Shown here: positions 19,246-19,932 of the stretch, piece by piece
Position numbering within the stretch: the first letter of the stretch is position 1
How the letters are laid out: each line of letters starts with the position of its first letter
DNA from: Caldifarciminota bacterium
Lineage (GTDB): Bacteria; Hydrothermota; 32-111; QNBC01
Assembly: GCA_015486655.1 (NCBI GenBank)
Contig: WFRF01000210.1
Span: 1-19,932, forward strand
Direction of reading: 5' to 3'
DNA: 19,932 nucleotides
Program-made: the position numbers and the translations under genes
Notes under the pieces: generated by a model
What the model saw: only the letters and a program-made list of their open reading frames with translations
The model's database searches: none
Told to the model about the DNA's origin: nothing

Positions 19246-19932
19246 CTATTGAACCGTATAGTCGTAGAAATACCAATCATTTGAAGCGTCATCCCCGTTT
19301 GCCTGAGATGCAGTAAAAACATGTGTCTGCGTATTGATAAGATTCTCGCTCTTGAATATTTTTACGGTACAGGTAACATCGTCTGTTACTCCGTGTGAAG
19401 AGAAATATCTCAATGCCATACGATAAGTTCCGGGATGTTCGGTAACTATGGTGAAGTTTTCGGGTCCGAATCCGTCAACGTCATCGACATCTAAAAATGC
19501 GTCTGTGATGCCGGACTTGTCCGAATACCAACAATGTTGTGTCCATGTGGTATCTCCCTGCGGGATGTAGTATGCATGAAGATCAACGTCATTATTATCC
19601 GTGTTCCATGTGAGTTCCACTCTGAACGGATAAACCGGTAAATCTCCTATTATCACGTATACAGGGCTTTCCTCAACAAGTGTACTGTCACTGTTATAAA
19701 CCTTAATTTGTAATTCATTTCTTCCGTTCACAATAACAATGTCATGGGAAAATGAGTATTCGTTATCGCCTACCGAAGTGATACTCATATTGTATTCGGT
19801 CGAGTTTGAAACGAGGATTACATAACCGGAAAATGTCGTTGCTGAGTTGTCAGGGTTATGTACGGTTCCCGAAACGGAAATAACCCTGTTCGTTGTGGTT
19901 TCTCCGCTTTCAAGACCGGAAACGGTTAGTAC
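19246..19932 (-). CDS. C-terminal part of an extracellular Ig-like / DUF2135 (YfaP-like) protein, partial
   Basis: The reading frame stays open from the TAA at 19246-19248 to the window edge, so the gene runs on beyond 19932; the ATG at 19786-19788 is internal. At least 228 codons are present. The edge-proximal part (VLTVSGLESGETTTNRVISV and further, to NELQIKVYNSDSTLVEES) looks like one bacterial Ig-like/carbohydrate-binding beta-sandwich. The rest has the DUF2135/YfaP pattern: FRVELTWNTDNNDVDLHAYY, an acidic DVDDVDGFGPENFTI stretch and GTYRMALRYFSSHG. In this family the D-x-D-L-H motif is typical and the Asp-rich loops may bind calcium. It ends without a T9SS-like tail. Probably exported, with a role in surface binding; the catalytic or targeting part is outside the window. 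Confidence 0.7.
   Translation of the reverse strand, partial: VLTVSGLESGETTTNRVISVSGTVHNPDNSATTFSGYVILVSNSTEYNMSITSVGDNEYSFSHDIVIVNGRNELQIKVYNSDSTLVEESPVYVIIGDLPVYPFRVELTWNTDNNDVDLHAYYIPQGDTTWTQHCWYSDKSGITDAFLDVDDVDGFGPENFTIVTEHPGTYRMALRYFSSHGVTDDVTCTVKIFKSENLINTQTHVFTASQANGDDASNDWYFYDYTVQ

Noticed and set aside
19246..19788. Treating the ATG at 19788 as the start of the final minus-strand gene
   Set aside because: The frame stays open to 19932 with beta-sandwich-like sequence, and no ribosome site precedes the ATG.

Overview
This window looks like a chromosomal segment of an uncultured, AT-rich, diderm (two-membrane) bacterium. The evidence is a LolA-like periplasmic protein, YidD, an RseC-like protein, several signal peptides, and a secreted protein ending in a type IX-secretion-like (T9SS-like) C-terminal sorting tail. 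That tail outside a clear Bacteroidetes context, together with DUF3857/transglutaminase-like proteins, suggests an FCB-related or candidate lineage (for example Cloacimonadota or WOR-3/Stahlbacteria). This placement is inference, not proof. Genes are tightly packed, with strong AGGAGG-type ribosome binding sites, many ATGA-type overlaps and occasional TTG or GTG starts.

Positions 1-2873: the last codons of a FAD-linked oxidase (+) converge on a minus-strand operon. In transcription order the operon is an Rrf2-type regulator, nadA (quinolinate synthase), an RseC-like membrane protein and mnmA (tRNA 2-thiouridylase). NadA and perhaps the regulator and MnmA carry Fe-S-type cysteines, so the operon may respond to Fe-S or redox state. 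Positions 2874-3246 are non-coding and hold a mosaic of palindromic and 7-bp tandem repeats.

Positions 3331-6149 (+): a small membrane protein, then four overlapping genes: a LolA-like protein, YidD with an added N-terminal hydrophobic leader, and two tandem paralogues with TPR-like repeats followed by a hydrophobic domain carrying an IPGSG motif. This looks like an envelope-biogenesis operon. A bidirectional terminator separates it from a convergent 876-aa secreted peptidylarginine-deiminase-like protein (6184-8814, minus).

Positions 8815-9840: a divergent promoter pair with overlapping -35 boxes, a CGGC-domain protein, then a gene-poor stretch. That stretch holds the 3' remnant of another sorting-tail protein and a tiny basic 35-codon gene with its own Shine-Dalgarno sequence and terminator. 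Positions 9841-15271 (+) carry a SAM methyltransferase and then a dense run: rpsU, cvpA, mutS2, a TPR-like protein, an unannotated 55-aa protein, an aspartate/glutamate-racemase-like protein lacking the first catalytic cysteine, and a DUF3795 cysteine-rich protein.

Positions 15313-19198 (+): two tandem exported DUF3857/transglutaminase-like paralogues. The first keeps the Cys-His-Asp triad; the second has lost Cys and His and looks like a pseudoenzyme. A bidirectional terminator follows, then the 3' part of a minus-strand extracellular protein with Ig-like and DUF2135/YfaP-like segments that runs off the window. No tRNA, rRNA, CRISPR array, insertion sequence or phage gene was recognised.
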